Assembly: GCA_024449915.1 (NCBI GenBank)
Contig: JAMZAV010000633.1
Coordinates: 1 to 64,000, forward strand
DNA: 64,000 nt
Source: Sweltsa coloradensis
Lineage: Eukaryota > Arthropoda > Insecta > Plecoptera > Chloroperlidae
Direction: 5' to 3'
Shown: positions 44,923 through 57,162 of the stretch, one piece after another
Numbering within the stretch: the first letter of the stretch is position 1
Layout: the number at the start of each line of letters is the position of its first letter
Translations under genes and position numbers: made by a program
The notes under the pieces: generated by a model
What the model was told of the DNA's origin: nothing
Database searches by the model: none
Seen by the model: only the letters and a program-made list of their open reading frames with translations

Positions 44923-45689
44923 AGGGCCCTTTACACGGGGAAGTTGAAAAAGTAAAAAAAAAAAGTGAGGAGAAAAAGTAGCTTTTTTGTAGTAGAGATA
45001 GCATGCAGCTTATGGGACTTTTCGAGCTGCCTGCACACGGGGAAGTTGAAAAGTAAAAAGTGAAAAGTTTCCCAACTTGTCGGACTCTGCTCGACAAGTA
45101 AAAAGTGAAAAGTAGAATGGCCTTGAAGAGTTGACCGTGATTGGTCGACAACGTTGTCATTGAGTTCAACTTTGGCAAGAAATCGAGATGCAGAAAAACG
45201 TAACACCTTTGTCACAGCTTGATATATAAGTGGCGGTGGAAATTCCTGCCCGACTGTCAGCTGAGTGTCATTCTGTCAACTTGAAAAATACGTGCAAAAA
45301 CTGTGATTCATAGCGTCTACCGAACTAGCACTTTTAGTTTGCCCCAAAATAGAGAGGCAATGCGGAACCCGATCGCGACTGAAGAAAGGCTGGCAGTGAC
45401 GTTGCCGTTTTTAGCATCAAGTTTGTACCTAACCTAGGCCTAGGCCTGGGCTCCAGAACCTAGGATAGATAGTAAACAAACATGCGCCAGTACTGTGTGA
45501 AGATTAAGATTGAAGAAAACAATTGTCATGGTTAGTTACCCCTACTTGCCGCATCAGTTTCGCACAAAGGCCGAGAGGTGACGCCAGGCACAAACTTTTA
45601 CTCTTCGTCCGTGTGAAGGCTTCGAAAAGCTACTCGTTCTTTTCACTTTTTACTTTTTACTTTTTCAACTTCTCCGTGTAAAGCGGCCT
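44923..45689. mobile_element. PIF/Harbinger-like MITE
   Basis: The ends AGGGCCCTTTACACGGGG and CCGTGTAAAGCGGCCT extend into about 35 bp of inverted similarity (AAGTTGAAAAAGTAAAAA). They are flanked by TAA on both sides (44920-44922 and 45690-45692), the 3-bp target typical of PIF/Harbinger. Partial repeats of the end occur near 45033 and 45085. Confidence 0.8.
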
Positions 45690-46017
45690 TAAAGTCACGA
45701 GGCTCACAACCTTGAGTGAGTGACTACGAGTATCCTTGCGCCATCCAAATGCACGTGCAACCCTACCGAGATCCACTCGAGTACGGCGACCAGCTGACAG
45801 CTACACTAGCACTACATTCGAAAAACATCCTCTTTTTTTCACTTGATGTGTTGTTTAGGCCTACACGGACCATTGTTATGCTCTCGGTTAACAGGTGCAG
45901 ACAAATCACAAACCAGTTTTTCAGCCACGGGCGGTTAATCGGTTAAGGATTCCACCACTTGTGCAAGGACGTGTTTGAACTGCGCCTGCTTCTCCCGGTA
46001 AGTGTTGAATGACTTAC

Positions 46018-46263
46018 CTTTGGACATGACAAGTGCAGGTACTCCGCTTGCTGCTATGGCCGAAACCAAAGCGTATCGCTTCTGGTTGACATTGATCTTT
46101 CTATGCCAACGTCTCCACGGCTTGGTGGGAGCAAACATACGCCCACCGCGACACATGTTGCCGAATGCTCCCTGTCCGGAGCGATGAGTACCTCCTCCAC
46201 GCACACGGGGAATACGAGCAACAGCACGGCCTGTGCCCCAAGACTCGGCACTGGTCTGGTGAC
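46018..46263 (-). CDS. rpl4: ribosomal protein L4 (uL4), exon 3
   Basis: The exon codes the most conserved part of uL4: [20 protein letters not shown], then [40 protein letters not shown] and ALVMSKG. The acceptor is TATGTTGTCAG and the donor GTAAGT. Phase 1 is kept at both sides, each splitting a glycine codon. Length and sequence match normal eukaryotic uL4 with no disruption, so the gene is likely functional. Confidence 0.97.
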
Positions 46264-47078
46264 CTGACAACATAAAAAGGGAACAAGTATGAGTCTGCAA
46301 TTAGTCTAGGCATAGGCTGAGCACATTTAACATTTTAAACTCTATTATTTTTTAGCTGCCCCGCTGGTCATCAACATTGATTAATTAATCCATGTTTTAT
46401 CGATGCCAGGAGTTTATTTTGACATTGATTTTTCTGGTGGAAATGGATGATTTTTGTTAATTAGCCCACCTAATTATGTATACACAAAATAAATGAAAAA
46501 TTTTGCAATTCCCGCCATCAAATTCACTTTATTGCGATAATTTCAAAATTCAATAAATCACCAACATCGCAGCTTGAGGAAGCCCTGACTTCAGTAATTG
46601 CATAAACACACTTTGCTCGCGTAAGTAATGGCCCGCCGCCGAGTGTAGAGCGGCCTTGTATAATGTTGCCAAGCAAAGGAGAACCACTCCATCGACCCCC
46701 TCCAACCAGATTGAGGCAAGGTACTCTACTCTCTCCCTCTCGCTCACCGCTCTGCGTAGGAGGAGTATCGAGGGGCCCGTCGCAGGTGGCGGACAATCCG
46801 CCGACCAGCACGCAATTCAAATTGATGCAAATGCGAGAAATGCGAGTTTTAAATTGATGTATTGTATGTAATATGATTACAGTGACACACTCTCAATAAT
46901 ATCCCGAATTGGAAATAGGTAGGCCTAGGCAGTAGGCCCTACTCCTCAAAATATAAACGGGAATGTTCACATCACTAAATAAATACAGTAGGCCTATATC
47001 TAAATCAAGGTGCCCACGGTAGGCTACATAAAGTGCCAATAGATCTATATAGACCTAGGTGAATGGTTCCACATTTAC

Positions 47079-47256
47079 CTGCTTCTTTGCTGACGCAGTA
47101 GGGTTGCCGATGATTCTTGGCCATTTGGTCGTGAATGAAGTTCACAACATCTGGTCGAATTGGGGCCTTAAATACACCGGGCAGTGGAATTGTTGTACTG
47201 CTAGGCGTATTCTTCTCCGTGTACACATTGATCAAAGGGCGAGCGGCTGACAAAGC
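47079..47256 (-). CDS. rpl4: ribosomal protein L4 (uL4), exon 2
   Basis: The exon codes [17 protein letters not shown], then [20 protein letters not shown] and [14 protein letters not shown], the N-terminal region of uL4. The acceptor GTTTTTAG precedes GCTTTGTCA in phase 0, and the donor is GTAAAT in phase 1. The initiator ATG is supplied by exon 1 at 57519-57517, as in other animal rpl4 genes where exon 1 ends with the start codon. Confidence 0.96.
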
Positions 47257-47936
47257 CTAAAAACAACACTTAAAATCAAGCAACCATAAAGTGCAGGCCT
47301 ACTTTCAAAGTGTCTATGCCTAGGATAACTTTTTCCACATAAAAGGGGCCCAGAGGGTGGCTTATGTAATCCACCAACAAAAGGTTAACACAGGTTGCAA
47401 AGAAAAAAATTATGTTGAACAATCTGAGCTTTCTGTACGACGCCTAACCATACATCTGAAATATATTTTGGCCTGCAAACAACTAGCCGATTGCAGCTTG
47501 GTTTGGACATCAACTAAAGAATAGAATAGGTCTTTTTGGCGAAGTTAAGCTCATCGCTTTTTTTTTTCAACTTAACCATACACTGCAAGTAACATTCGAA
47601 TAAAAAGGTATGAGTTTACAAATAGGAATAAGTAATTTAGTATCTAGGATAGGCCTTTAGTAGGTTTACCAGTACATGTAGGCCTACAACAAAAGATAAT
47701 TTTACATAAATACCATCTTGCAGCGACAGTCTACATATCATCGTACATCACATATAAATACATATCAATATGAGGATCATATCATTTACAAGTTACAACT
47801 AATACTAAAAAATTCATATAGGTAAGTTATAGCATATAAAATATGCAAAATATGTCATAACTTGCTAAAATCTAGAGTTTTGTAAAGTTAGTTAGGTAAC
47901 TAAAACTTAACACTTTGCATGAATTAACATTTGGTA
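47257..47936. other. rpl4 intron 1, unique-looking part
   Basis: No gene, TIR pair or RNA gene was seen. The sequence is AT-rich with a few TAGGCCTA words. Confidence 0.5.
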
Positions 47937-48376
47937 TAATCTTAATTTGACGGGAATGTTATTTTACATTAAATTTATGATTTTCCTTTTTCTAATTGAA
48001 TATTATTATGTGTTACTTGGTTTTTGGGCGCGGAAAGTAGTTTCTGGACTTATTTAATCACTTTTAGTTTGATTGAATAACACACGCAATCCCTACCCCT
48101 GAGCCCTACACAACACTCGTCCAACTTTTCAACACAGTTTTTTCCAAAGAAAAAGAATAAAAAAACAACTTCAAAATAGAAACAAATGAAGAAGACCTCA
48201 TTATTAACGATTTATTTATACTAATCACTCTGAAAATATACCAATTAAATAGAATAACACATATTTAACACAAACACTCGCTCATTTCACTGTCATTGAT
48301 CCGCCATGTTTGGTATTTACGTCTTGATTTTACTTACTAGGCGTACCAACCATTTTCGCTAAAATACTCCACCTAC

Positions 48377-48460
48377 AAAACCTTTAACGTCGCTATTTTA
48401 AATATAAAGGACTTTCACCACAAAAGGATTTTCGTTTAAAATAGCGACGTTAAAGGTTTT
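48377..48460. repeat. hairpin ACGTCGCTATTTTAAA in left arm
   Basis: AAAACCTTTAACGTCGCTAT and its inverted partner lie 30 bp apart. The same hairpin is in the right arm (about 53305-53388). Single arms occur twice near 56490 and 56585. Confidence 0.8.
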
Positions 48461-48840
48461 GAAGTTTTTTTTTATTATAACAGTAAAAACGTGATGATTC
48501 TATTTTGGATTTTTTTGTGTTCTTGTAAGGTAACTTGCAGTGAGTACATCTCAGCACGGTAGGCCTAGGCCGCGTCGCTCCGCGCTACTTATAACTTACT
48601 TTTGTTTATAAAACAGAAGCTGAAAATTATTTTTAATTGGTTTCCGCGCATTTATTTTTAATATACTTTGAAATATCAGTGATTTGGCAAAGAAAATAAA
48701 GTAAAAAAACAAAAAATTGCAATTCCGTCAAACTAGTAGAGTTCCTTAACATTTTATAGGCTTTCTTTTGACATTGTGAGCAGGTAGGGGAGGGGGGGGG
48801 AATATGTCCATTCAGTAGTGAGTGAGTTTAAAGTTGTGGA

Positions 48841-49141
48841 TCAACACCTTAGTGTTGTTGAGATAGTAATATTTTTTTTAAATTCTCGTTTGAACAAGTT
48901 TTTACATTTCTTTGTAAGCGCTTTTGGTAGGGAGTTGTATATTTTTATTGCTGTGAGTAAAAGAACGTTGAAACATGGCTGTGGAGTGAGAGTATGAAAT
49001 GAGTTTAAATGCATTTCTGGTATGAACTGCTCCAACAAAAGAATGCAGATGCTTGGTAGTGGTGGGGTCAGAATGAATGCACGGTAAATGGAATGTCGCT
49101 TTTGTGTATGAAAGAGAAATATCTTTTACCAACGCAAGCAA
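48841..49141 (-). pseudogene. LINE C-terminal fragment
   Basis: Two overlapping frames together read HSFVGAVHTRNA, then SHSTAMFQRSFTHS and NSLPKALTKKCKNLFKREFK, the standard end of a LINE reverse transcriptase (RSF-Y-AIK-W-NSLP pattern). One frameshift separates them. It lies inside the 47937-55553 element. Confidence 0.65.
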
Positions 49142-49580
49142 AAATTATCTGTGCTAGATCACAGAGTTCCTCCGTGTACAAGATCCACGCTGAGCTAGCG
49201 TGAATAGAATTGACAAAGTTGTTATGTTGGGAAAACAATTTCGAGCCACCTGCATTCTTTCGTTGGGACCACTATAACATACATTACACATCCTTTTCTG
49301 CTCAACCCTTGCGAGTTGGGCAATTGACACGCACAGATTACCAGTGTAGGGTAGGTATGGAAGGAACTAACCAGTAGCCAGTTCCTATTTTCCAGCCAGG
49401 AACTAAGGAATGCCATAGTTTCAATTTTGCAGGAACTGTAACTTATTTTTATAAGTTCTTTATAGGCCCTAGGCCTAGTAAAATTGATAATACTGTAATC
49501 ATTCCAAGTGTAGGCATGTATTGAAAATTGGTCAAATGTGCCATGAGTATTAGTAATGTAATGAGTGCAAACTCTTAAGT

Positions 49581-49966
49581 GTCCCGAGCGTTACTCAAAT
49601 GTCACGAGTGTTACCATACACTTTTCCCGCTAACGTGGATGTAGCCTATAAATGCGATAATATAATAATTATCCATTATCATTTTGTAGGTATGGGTTTT
49701 TCTGTTTAGTTTAATTAACATTTTCATCAATATTAGATCTTATATTTACAGAATAAGTTTATAGTTTGTTCCAACTTCTGTTAAAATGTGTAACACTCAT
49801 GACAAAAGTAAGTCAAAAGTTAGTTAAATTATCCTGAACTTCTTTTTTTTAGTATTTTAATATGTAAAGAACATTGATAGTGTCAAATAAATAAAACCAA
49901 TTCCCACTTAAAAAATCAATTTGACTTGTAAATTAAATACCAATTCCTAAAGTAACACTCTGTGAC
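49581..49966. repeat. GTCACGAGTGTTACC words, facing pairs
   Basis: Forward words lie at 49581-49594 (GTCCCGAGCGTTAC) and 49601-49615. Inverted words lie at 49789-49803 and 49952-49966. The pairs face each other across about 340 bp, as expected for sites just inside the two ends of a short element. Confidence 0.55.
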
Positions 49967-50139
49967 GCAATATGTAATAATAAAGTGTGACATTCCCGCC
50001 ATTGTTATCAATTAATACCCTTACCATGCTATATTCACAAAGGATGTGGTAAGTGATACCTGCACTCGAAAGTAAAATTTGAATATTTTTTAGGCCTAAT
50101 AAAAATGTCAAATCATGAAAGTGGCAACTTTTTTGGGAA

Positions 50140-50650
50140 TGACCCAGATATGTTATGATTTTAGGGACATTTGAAGAAATATTTCTCATAGAAATCGTGC
50201 TTTTACGATTTTATCCCGATATTTTTGTGATGTTTGGGCCAATTATGACCAAACGGGTGGGGCTACAACGTTTATATTTTATATGGACATTAAAGTTATG
50301 GCGATGTAGTACCTTTGGAAAGAAAAAGTCGAAAAAGTAAACCAGTTTTAATCCATAGAAATAAAAGTTTTAATATAACTTTTTTGAGGTAGGTAAATAA
50401 TAATAATTAACAAGTAGGCCTAACTATAGAAAAATGACAACAATCACCTACAATGCGTACAAAAAGCAAGTCTTTGGGCCTCCAGATATTTGACATTCTA
50501 ATTACCGTAGCAATTGCCAATTAGTACTACTTTAAATGATTTTGCAATGGAACTTGAAAGTAAAGAGATCCCACGCATACTAAAAACTTAGAAAAAGCTC
50601 ATCCATCAACGCGACTAAAAAAAGCGTACCTATGTGAAGCTTCCTAGTTG
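50140..50650. mobile_element. MITE of the GCTTCGCGAACGC family
   Basis: GTGGGGCTACAACGTT, GAGATCCCACGCA and CTCATCCATCAACGCGACTA match the copies at 13288-22972 and 55650-56246. The left end is degraded here. Confidence 0.55.
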
Positions 50651-51055
50651 GGTCATTCTCAAATAAAATGACCCTTGTGCTGTCCCACCTTAATATTATT
50701 TTTTTTTTAGATCAAGATATTGATTTGCATAAATTTTGGTTGTACATTTTCAGAATAGGCTACTTATAGTTTTTATTAGCTCCATGAATTTTTGCACTTC
50801 TATCTTGTAAGGCCGATCTTTAATTCACTATTACATAATGCAAAATGTGCTAAAACCTATGTCCCTATCCACAAAACCAGAAGTGTTTCAGTAAGCTGTT
50901 TGGATTTTTCACTTAATACTATTTTAATCTCTTGGTGAAAATGAAAGCAGAAATAATAATTCAGTAATTGATGTTTAAGACATTTTTATATAATAACATT
51001 TTCCAAGAAATATCAAGTAAGGAGTGTTCGTCCCCACTGTGGTAATAATATTGAT

Positions 51056-52054
51056 GTCATGACCGTTACCGTGCAAAAAATAAATAAAAATAAAGTGTAG
51101 AAGGCAGTGGATCAATGAAGAAGAACAAGAACAAGAGTCCATGATATGACACCATTGAAGTTTGTTTGATTTTTCAATGATATCTGTTAAAATTGAGAAG
51201 GGAACAAATAAACGGCGAGTATTTTAATTATTGGTCATGAATGTTACCAAGTAAGATCATTAATTTTTAATTTTAACTTTGATTAAACACTATAATTACA
51301 TTACAATCAAGTTCCAAATCCTAGAAAACACAACCCTACTTTTATGCACATGGCATTTGTACTGATATTTTATTTATGAATTTAACTAGGAAAACGCTTA
51401 AGTCCCGCCGCGTTGTTGGATGAGCGTATATGGTGCATTGAGCTGCCATGATTGTGTTACGCGGATTTTCTGTTGTTCTGTGAATAAAACATTACTTAGT
51501 TAAAGATTTATTAAAATTAAATTAAATAAAAAATTAACTTAATTTTTTTATAAATCGTAATTTTTAAAAAGGAAAAAATCGTAAAATTGCAATTTTCATA
51601 AGAAATAATTATTCGATTGCGCTCAAATTTTACACGAATATATAAGTTCATAAAATTAAGGTTCTGTAAAAAAATCATTACAATCGGATAAAGCATGTAG
51701 GTGTTATAAGTCAAAGAATTGTGTAAAAAAAGAAAAAACCCGTAAAATTACGATTTTCATGAGAAATAATTTTTCGATTACGCTCAAATTTCACAAGAAT
51801 ATCTTAATTCATAAAATTAAGGTTCTGTGTAAAAATCATTACAATCGGATCAAGCATGTAGGTGTTATAAGTCGAAGAAATTTTAAAAAAATCGAAAAAA
51901 ATCGTAAAATTGCGTTTTTTATGAGAAAAAATTTCCCGATTGCGCTCAAAAACGTGGCAGTTCTAAGTTCAGAGATTTCGAAGGCCTCCATAAAATTTCA
52001 TCGCAATCGGAGTATCGGTTTAGCCGGAATCGTGTTAAAAAACACAAAAAAAAA

Positions 52055-52086
<32 letters not shown>

Positions 52087-52887
52087 ACATTCCGGATTTT
52101 TTTCTCCAGTGTAGTGAAATGGAATCTTCGCTTCGCTCGCTACGCTCATCCAAAAATGTCATGACCGTTACTTGTCAGGTATGTTACTTTCAAAAAGTAA
52201 CATTAGCCTACCAAGGGCATCGTAGATTACTGCATTAGTTTCCTGCAACTGTAGATGTGTTTTGAAGGGAGAGGTTGTAATTCATTGCTATACTCAAAAG
52301 TAACAAAACACTTGTTTTTATTGATTTTCAGTGATCACATTGTCAAGAATGTTACTTTTTGTCAAGACCGTTACCCGTAGTGTCTCTTTACTTTAAACTC
52401 AACACAAACTTGTTGGATTAGATGGATTTTATCTTTAGGTTGACTGATTTGTACACTAACAAGCAACATGATCTTAGAAAAAAATTATTACTGTTAGAAA
52501 AGTAACTTTTTTGTCAAGACTGTTACTTTTTGTCAACACCGTTACCCGAGCTAATTATTAAATTAAGTCTTATTTAAAGTTGAAGTTGAGTTGAATCACA
52601 TTTTTAATCTTATTTATAATATTAATACTTCATTGCTAACAGTGATCTTGATAAAATTTGATTTGCCATTTGTCCATTATTAGTAAGTTAATTACCAGGT
52701 TTTGAAATTTGAGTAACATTCTTGACATTTTGGTATTATAAAAAGTGATTAAAATAAAAATGTATATTTTATTGAATGTATTAGTTTTGTGTGATAATGT
52801 AACTAAAACTATTGTGCACATGAATATAGATTTAATAAATAACTTCTTACATCAATTGTCACTTTTATGTCCGGTAACAGTCATGAC
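51056..52887. repeat. GTCATGACCGTTACC words, nine copies
   Basis: Forward copies are at 51056, 51234, 52158, 52342, 52361, 52513 and 52532. Inverted copies are at 52713 and 52873. Variants replace TGACCG by AAGAAT, AAGACC or AACACC. The MITE at 51386-52151 was inserted between the second and third copies. Confidence 0.7.
51386..52151. mobile_element. MITE with 163-bp internal tandem repeats
   Basis: It starts CTAGGAAAACGCTTAAGTCC and ends CTTCGCTCGCTACGCTCATC. ATTAAGGTTCTGT recurs 163 bp apart (about 51655 and 51818), within units that also carry CATGTAGGTGTTATAAGTC. It ends after an A-run of about 40 (52047-52087). It is the uninterrupted relative of 6299-8995. Confidence 0.7.
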
Positions 52888-53496
52888 ATTTTCGTACACT
52901 TGGATTGATGAAAATGCTTGTATGTAAAACATTTTTGTTTTTTTAGATAAACCCTTTTTAGGGCTGTAAGAACAAATTATTGGATAATGTATTGTTAAAG
53001 GAGGCATCCAATTTTGGAACTCTACTAGTTTGACGGAATTGCAATTTTTGTTTTTTTACTTTATTTTCTTTGCCAAATCACTGATATTTCAAAGTATATT
53101 AAAAAAAATGCGCGGAAACCAATTAAAAATAATTTTCAGCTTCTGTTTTATAAACAAAAGTAAGTTATAAGTAGCGCGGAGCGACGCGGCCTAGGCCTAC
53201 CGTGCTGAGATGTACTCACTGCAAGTTACCTTACAAGAACACAAAAAAAATCCAAAATAGAATCATCACGTTTTTACTGTTATAATAAAAAAAAACTTCA
53301 AAACCTTTAACGTCGCTATTTTAAACGAAAATCCTTTGTGGTGAAAGTCCTTTATATTTAAAATAGCGACGTTAAAGGTTTTGTAGGTGGAGTATTTTAG
53401 CGAAAATGGTTGGTACGCCTAGTAAGTAAAATCAAGACGTAAATACCAAACATGGCGGATCAATGACAGTGAAATGAGCGAGTGTTTGTGTTAAAT

Positions 53497-55240
53497 AGAT
53501 AGATAGATAGATAGATAGATATTTTTATTCACTTAGACTAGTACAGTGTACAAGTATTACTCTTTGCAGAGAAAGTGAATAGTCTATAATTAATAATTAA
53601 TAATAAAAGTGATAGTAATTATAATGATATACACAGTGTTAGAAGAAAGAATAGTTGAATATAAAGCATAAATGATAATTGATATGGATATTGATATTGA
53701 TATGTATGATGATTGATAATATTGATATATATATATATATGATGATTCATTAATTGATTAATAATGATAAACACAGTGTTTATGTTAAAGTAGAGTAGAT
53801 GCAAAACAATAGCATGCGCTACTATAGATTAAGAACTCATATATAATAAAGAAAAGTTGGATATAAAGCAATTTTTGATGTGATATTGTGATAATAATAA
53901 TTGCTGATGGCACAGAAAACAGCAATGATGTACAGGAGAATGTGTCTAGTATATATATGATGATTGATTGATTGATTAGTGTTTATGGTAAAGTAGAGTA
54001 GATGCAAAATATGCCCTACTAGATTAAGAATTCATATAGAATAAAGAAAAATTGGATATAAAGCAATAATTGATATGATATTGTGATAAGAATTGCTAAC
54101 GGCACAGAAAACAGCAATTGGAGGATGTACAGCAGAATGTGTCTTATATACCTGCACAATCCAAGGAAGCGTGTAAGCACATATTATATATAGAAGTTTG
54201 TTACATCATTTCGGCTAAGGGAACATTTGAAAATTTTAAATTACAGTGCTTGTTTGTGGTTATACTCTAGATAATTTGTAAATATTATAATGAAAAAATG
54301 AATTAACTGCAAATATTTACATGGAGAGGTAGTCATTGATGGAGTAAAAGCTGTTTGCTGTAAGATATGATTTCAACTTATGTTTAAAGGAAGACAGGGT
54401 GGGAGAGGTTTTGATGTGGTCAGGGAGCTTATTGTAGAGGGTGGAAGATAGATATTCAGGGCCTTGTGCAAAGAGGCGCAGATTGTGGGAGGGCCTGTGT
54501 ATGTGAAGGTTGGCTCTAGTGTTATGGGAGTGCACAGAAGCATTTAGATGGAAGAGGTTACGGTTGGTGTGAACGAATAATGCGGCTGATTGGATAAGGG
54601 TACATGCTAGAGTAAGAATACCAAGTTCCTTGAAAAGTTCTCTACATGAGTGTCTTCTGGAGACACCAGCTATGATACGAACCGCTCTCTTTTGGAGAAT
54701 GAATATTCTGTTCGCATGGGGGGAAGCTCCCCAAAATAGCAGGCCATATGATAAGTGAGAGTGAATGTGTGCAAAGTAAACTAGCAATAGGATGTGGGGG
54801 TGAACTATTTGTTTGAGCTTTCTGATTGAGTAGCAGCCAGATAATATTTTGCTGGCAACGTGGTTTACATGGATGGACCAGTCTAGATTATCAGTTAGTG
54901 CAAGGCCTAGGACTTTGACTGTGTGAGCGCGGGGGATAGTATCAGAGTCAAGACGAACAAGGGGACTGGCAGTAGGGATCTTATAAGGGGTGTGAAAGTA
55001 TAGATAAACAGTTTTAGAGCGTGAGATGGTGAGTTGTTTGCCGAGGCAGTATGATGACATTAACGTAACTTGATTGTTTATTAAGGGGGAAGGTCCTGAA
55101 TGGGTTGGAGTTTGGGTAGTGTCAGCAGTTGGCTGGAGTCATCAGCATATTGGGTGAGAGTGCCCTCTTTTAAGTAGGCGGACTGGTCGTTGACATAAAG
55201 GATATAATTATGTATATTATATATATTATATAAATATAAT
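53497..55240 (-). mobile_element. 5'-truncated LINE with TATC-repeat tail
   Basis: The minus-strand element ends with a tetranucleotide run (TAGA units on the plus strand, 53497-53521), a common LINE 3' end. Its 5' end is near 55240. AAATA borders both sides, and the left arm of the host element (about 48255-48290) lacks the insertion, although about 11 bp differ at the junction. Confidence 0.8.
54317..55200 (-). pseudogene. LINE reverse transcriptase, palm to C-terminus
   Basis: Upstream of the 247-codon frame ending at 54317 the sequence gives ILYVNDQSAYLKEG and the catalytic QYADDSSQLL (about 55160-55200). The main frame continues VKVLGLALTDNLDWSIHVNH, then YFAHIHSHLSYGLLFWG and FILQKRAVRIIAGV, the thumb and C-terminal region. 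A frame break separates the two parts. The N-terminal palm and endonuclease are missing. It belongs to a LINE group different from the one at 29459-31597. Confidence 0.85.
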
Positions 55241-55649
55241 TTAATTGGTATATTTTCAGAGTGATTAGTATAAATAAATCGTTAATAATGAGGGCTTCTT
55301 CATTTGTTTCCATTTTGAAGTTGTTTTTTTATTCTTTTTCTTTGGAAAAAACTGTGTTGAAAAGTTGGACGAGTGTTGTGTAGGGCTCAGGGGTAGGGAT
55401 TGCGTGTGTTATTCAATCAAACTAAAAGTGATTAAATAAGTCCAGAAACTACTTTCCGCGCCCAAAAACCAAGTAAACACATAATAATATTCAATTAGAA
55501 AAAGGAAAATCATAAATTTAATGTAAAATAACATTCCCGTCAAATTAAGATTATAGGCCTACCTCCAATTTTATGTTATAATTTTTTCTTGCAAGCTTTT
55601 TTTCAATATGGTCATTACGTTTGAGAATGACCCAGTTGGATAAGTAAAG

Positions 55650-56246
55650 CGAAGACTTCAATTTCACTTAGGCCTACATTTTTTTTTTTTACTTACGTTA
55701 GGCCCTACTGGTACCCCAACAAAAATAGCTCTGGCATTTTGTTTTTTGTTAGTTTTTTTGGCGTTTGTTCGCGCTCTACCGGGCAAACGGCATATGCGAT
55801 CTTGATAGAAATTGGAGGGGACCTTCGAAATCTCTAAACTTAACTTGCCACGTTTTTGGGTACAATCGAAGAAATATTTCTCATGAATATCTACTTTTCA
55901 TTTTTTTAATTTAAATATTTTTGTGACATTTGGGCCGATTCGGACCAAACGGGTGGGGCTACAACGTTCAAATTTCACATGGACATTAAGGTAATGGTGA
56001 TGTATCTTTTGAAAGAAAGAGTTGGAAAAATTAAGCCAGAATCCAGTGAAATAAAGGTTTTAATAAAAGTTTTTTGAGGTTTATAATAACAATTAACAAG
56101 GAACAATAGAAACTTGACAACAATCACCTACAATGCGTTCAAAAAGCACTTGCAAAAGTAAAGAGATCCCACGCAAACTAAAAACTTACAAAAAACTCAT
56201 CCATCAACGCGATTAAAAAAAGTGTTCGCGAAGCGGCCTAGTCTAA
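55650..56246. mobile_element. MITE of the GCTTCGCGAACGC family
   Basis: From AAGCGAAGACTTCAATTTCAC to TTCGCGAAGCGGCCTAG this copy runs uninterrupted. It contains GGGACCTTCGAAATCTCTA and GGTGGGGCTACAACGTT, and defines the family for the broken copy at 13288-22972. Confidence 0.65.
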
Positions 56247-56469
56247 TGACTGGAGACTGGAGTAGTAGGCTGTGACTAGCTACAGAGTACCCAGAAAAGC
56301 TCTTTTCAGATTTATTGATTGAAATTTTTACGGCTATGGATAGTCATACAGTCAGCTGTATTACTAGTGCAAAATTAGTCATACAGCCAATGATTTGATT
56401 GGATAAAGGCGCGCCGTAATAAAAGTATGTATTGTCCTACCGTCGTCTTTGCTCATTTTAGTAACAAAA

Positions 56470-56625
56470 AAAACTCAAGACCTCTAACGTCGCTATTTTA
56501 AACGAGAGTTCTTTTTCGGTTGTCGTCGTGGTCGTCCTATTTTGCTGTTTTAGTAGGTACGGTAACAAAAAAAAACTTCAAGGCCTTTAACGTTGCTATT
56601 TTAAACAAAAGTCCTTTTTTAGGCT
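56470..56625 (+). repeat. two tandem units of the ACGTCGCTATTTTAAAC arm
   Basis: AACAAAAAAAACTCAAGACC and AACAAAAAAAAACTTCAAGG each precede CTAACGTCGCTATTTTAAAC or its one-base variant, about 95 bp apart. They resemble single arms of the hairpins at 48.4 and 53.3 kb. Confidence 0.65.
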
Positions 56626-56691
56626 GCCTACGCGTCGAGGTGTAGAGAGAGATAGGCCTCCTAGGGCCTCGAGACAAGATCTTGGGTGTTA

Positions 56692-57162
56692 AGGCCGATG
56701 CACAATTGCCCGGTAACGAGAACGGGAACGACAACGATAACGGGAAGACGGTAACGTTAAGGTCTTCGATGCACAATAGCCCGTGAAGCGGACGGTAAGA
56801 AATAAAATGTGACGTTGCTTAACATGCAATTTTTGTTATTAATTTGTTGTGCATATTTGGTACACCTGGTAAATAACATACACCACAGCCTTTCTGAAAT
56901 ACCTACCAGCTGATACATTTATTGTACACTTTTAACAGGCCGTGGACATCTTGATTCTGATTGGTTCCGGTAAGGTACTGGACGGGAACGTTACGGAAAG
57001 TTAAAACTTGGTGATGTTCCCGTTGTCGTTGCCGGGATACGGGAACGACCGGCAACGGGAAGCTTTATTGTGCATCGTGTCGTAAGTTAGCGTGTGATTC
57101 AACTTTCTTCCCGTTATCGTTAACGGTAACGTTATCGTTACCGGGCAATTGTGCACCGGCCT
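56692..57162. mobile_element. PIF/Harbinger-like MITE
   Basis: The ends AGGCCGATGCACAATTGCCC and GGGCAATTGTGCACCGGCCT are flanked by TTA on both sides (56689-56691 and 57163-57165). Repeated AACGGGAACG and GATAACG words fill the subterminal regions. It is 471 bp with no coding sequence. Confidence 0.85.

Larger units (their letters stand above)
47937..55553. mobile_element. 7.6-kb element with about 810-bp inverted arms
   Basis: The left arm 47937-48746 and the right arm (53017-53495 plus 55240-55553) are inverted copies. The outer ends carry TCTTAATTTGACGGGAATG and the inner ends ACTCTACTAGTTTGACGG. TA may flank both outer ends. The right arm is interrupted by a LINE (53497-55240), and the left arm shows the empty site. 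The 4.3-kb centre holds a LINE remnant, two MITEs and clusters of GTCAYGANTGTTAC-type words. It lies in rpl4 intron 1. No transposase was recognised. Confidence 0.75.

Noticed and set aside
44702..45215. Long minus-strand frames of 158 and 94 codons
   Set aside because: They run over the inverted repeats of the PIF/Harbinger-like MITE and show no protein family features.
46054..46313. Extra open frames across rpl4 exon 3
   Set aside because: They are shadows of the conserved rpl4 coding frame.
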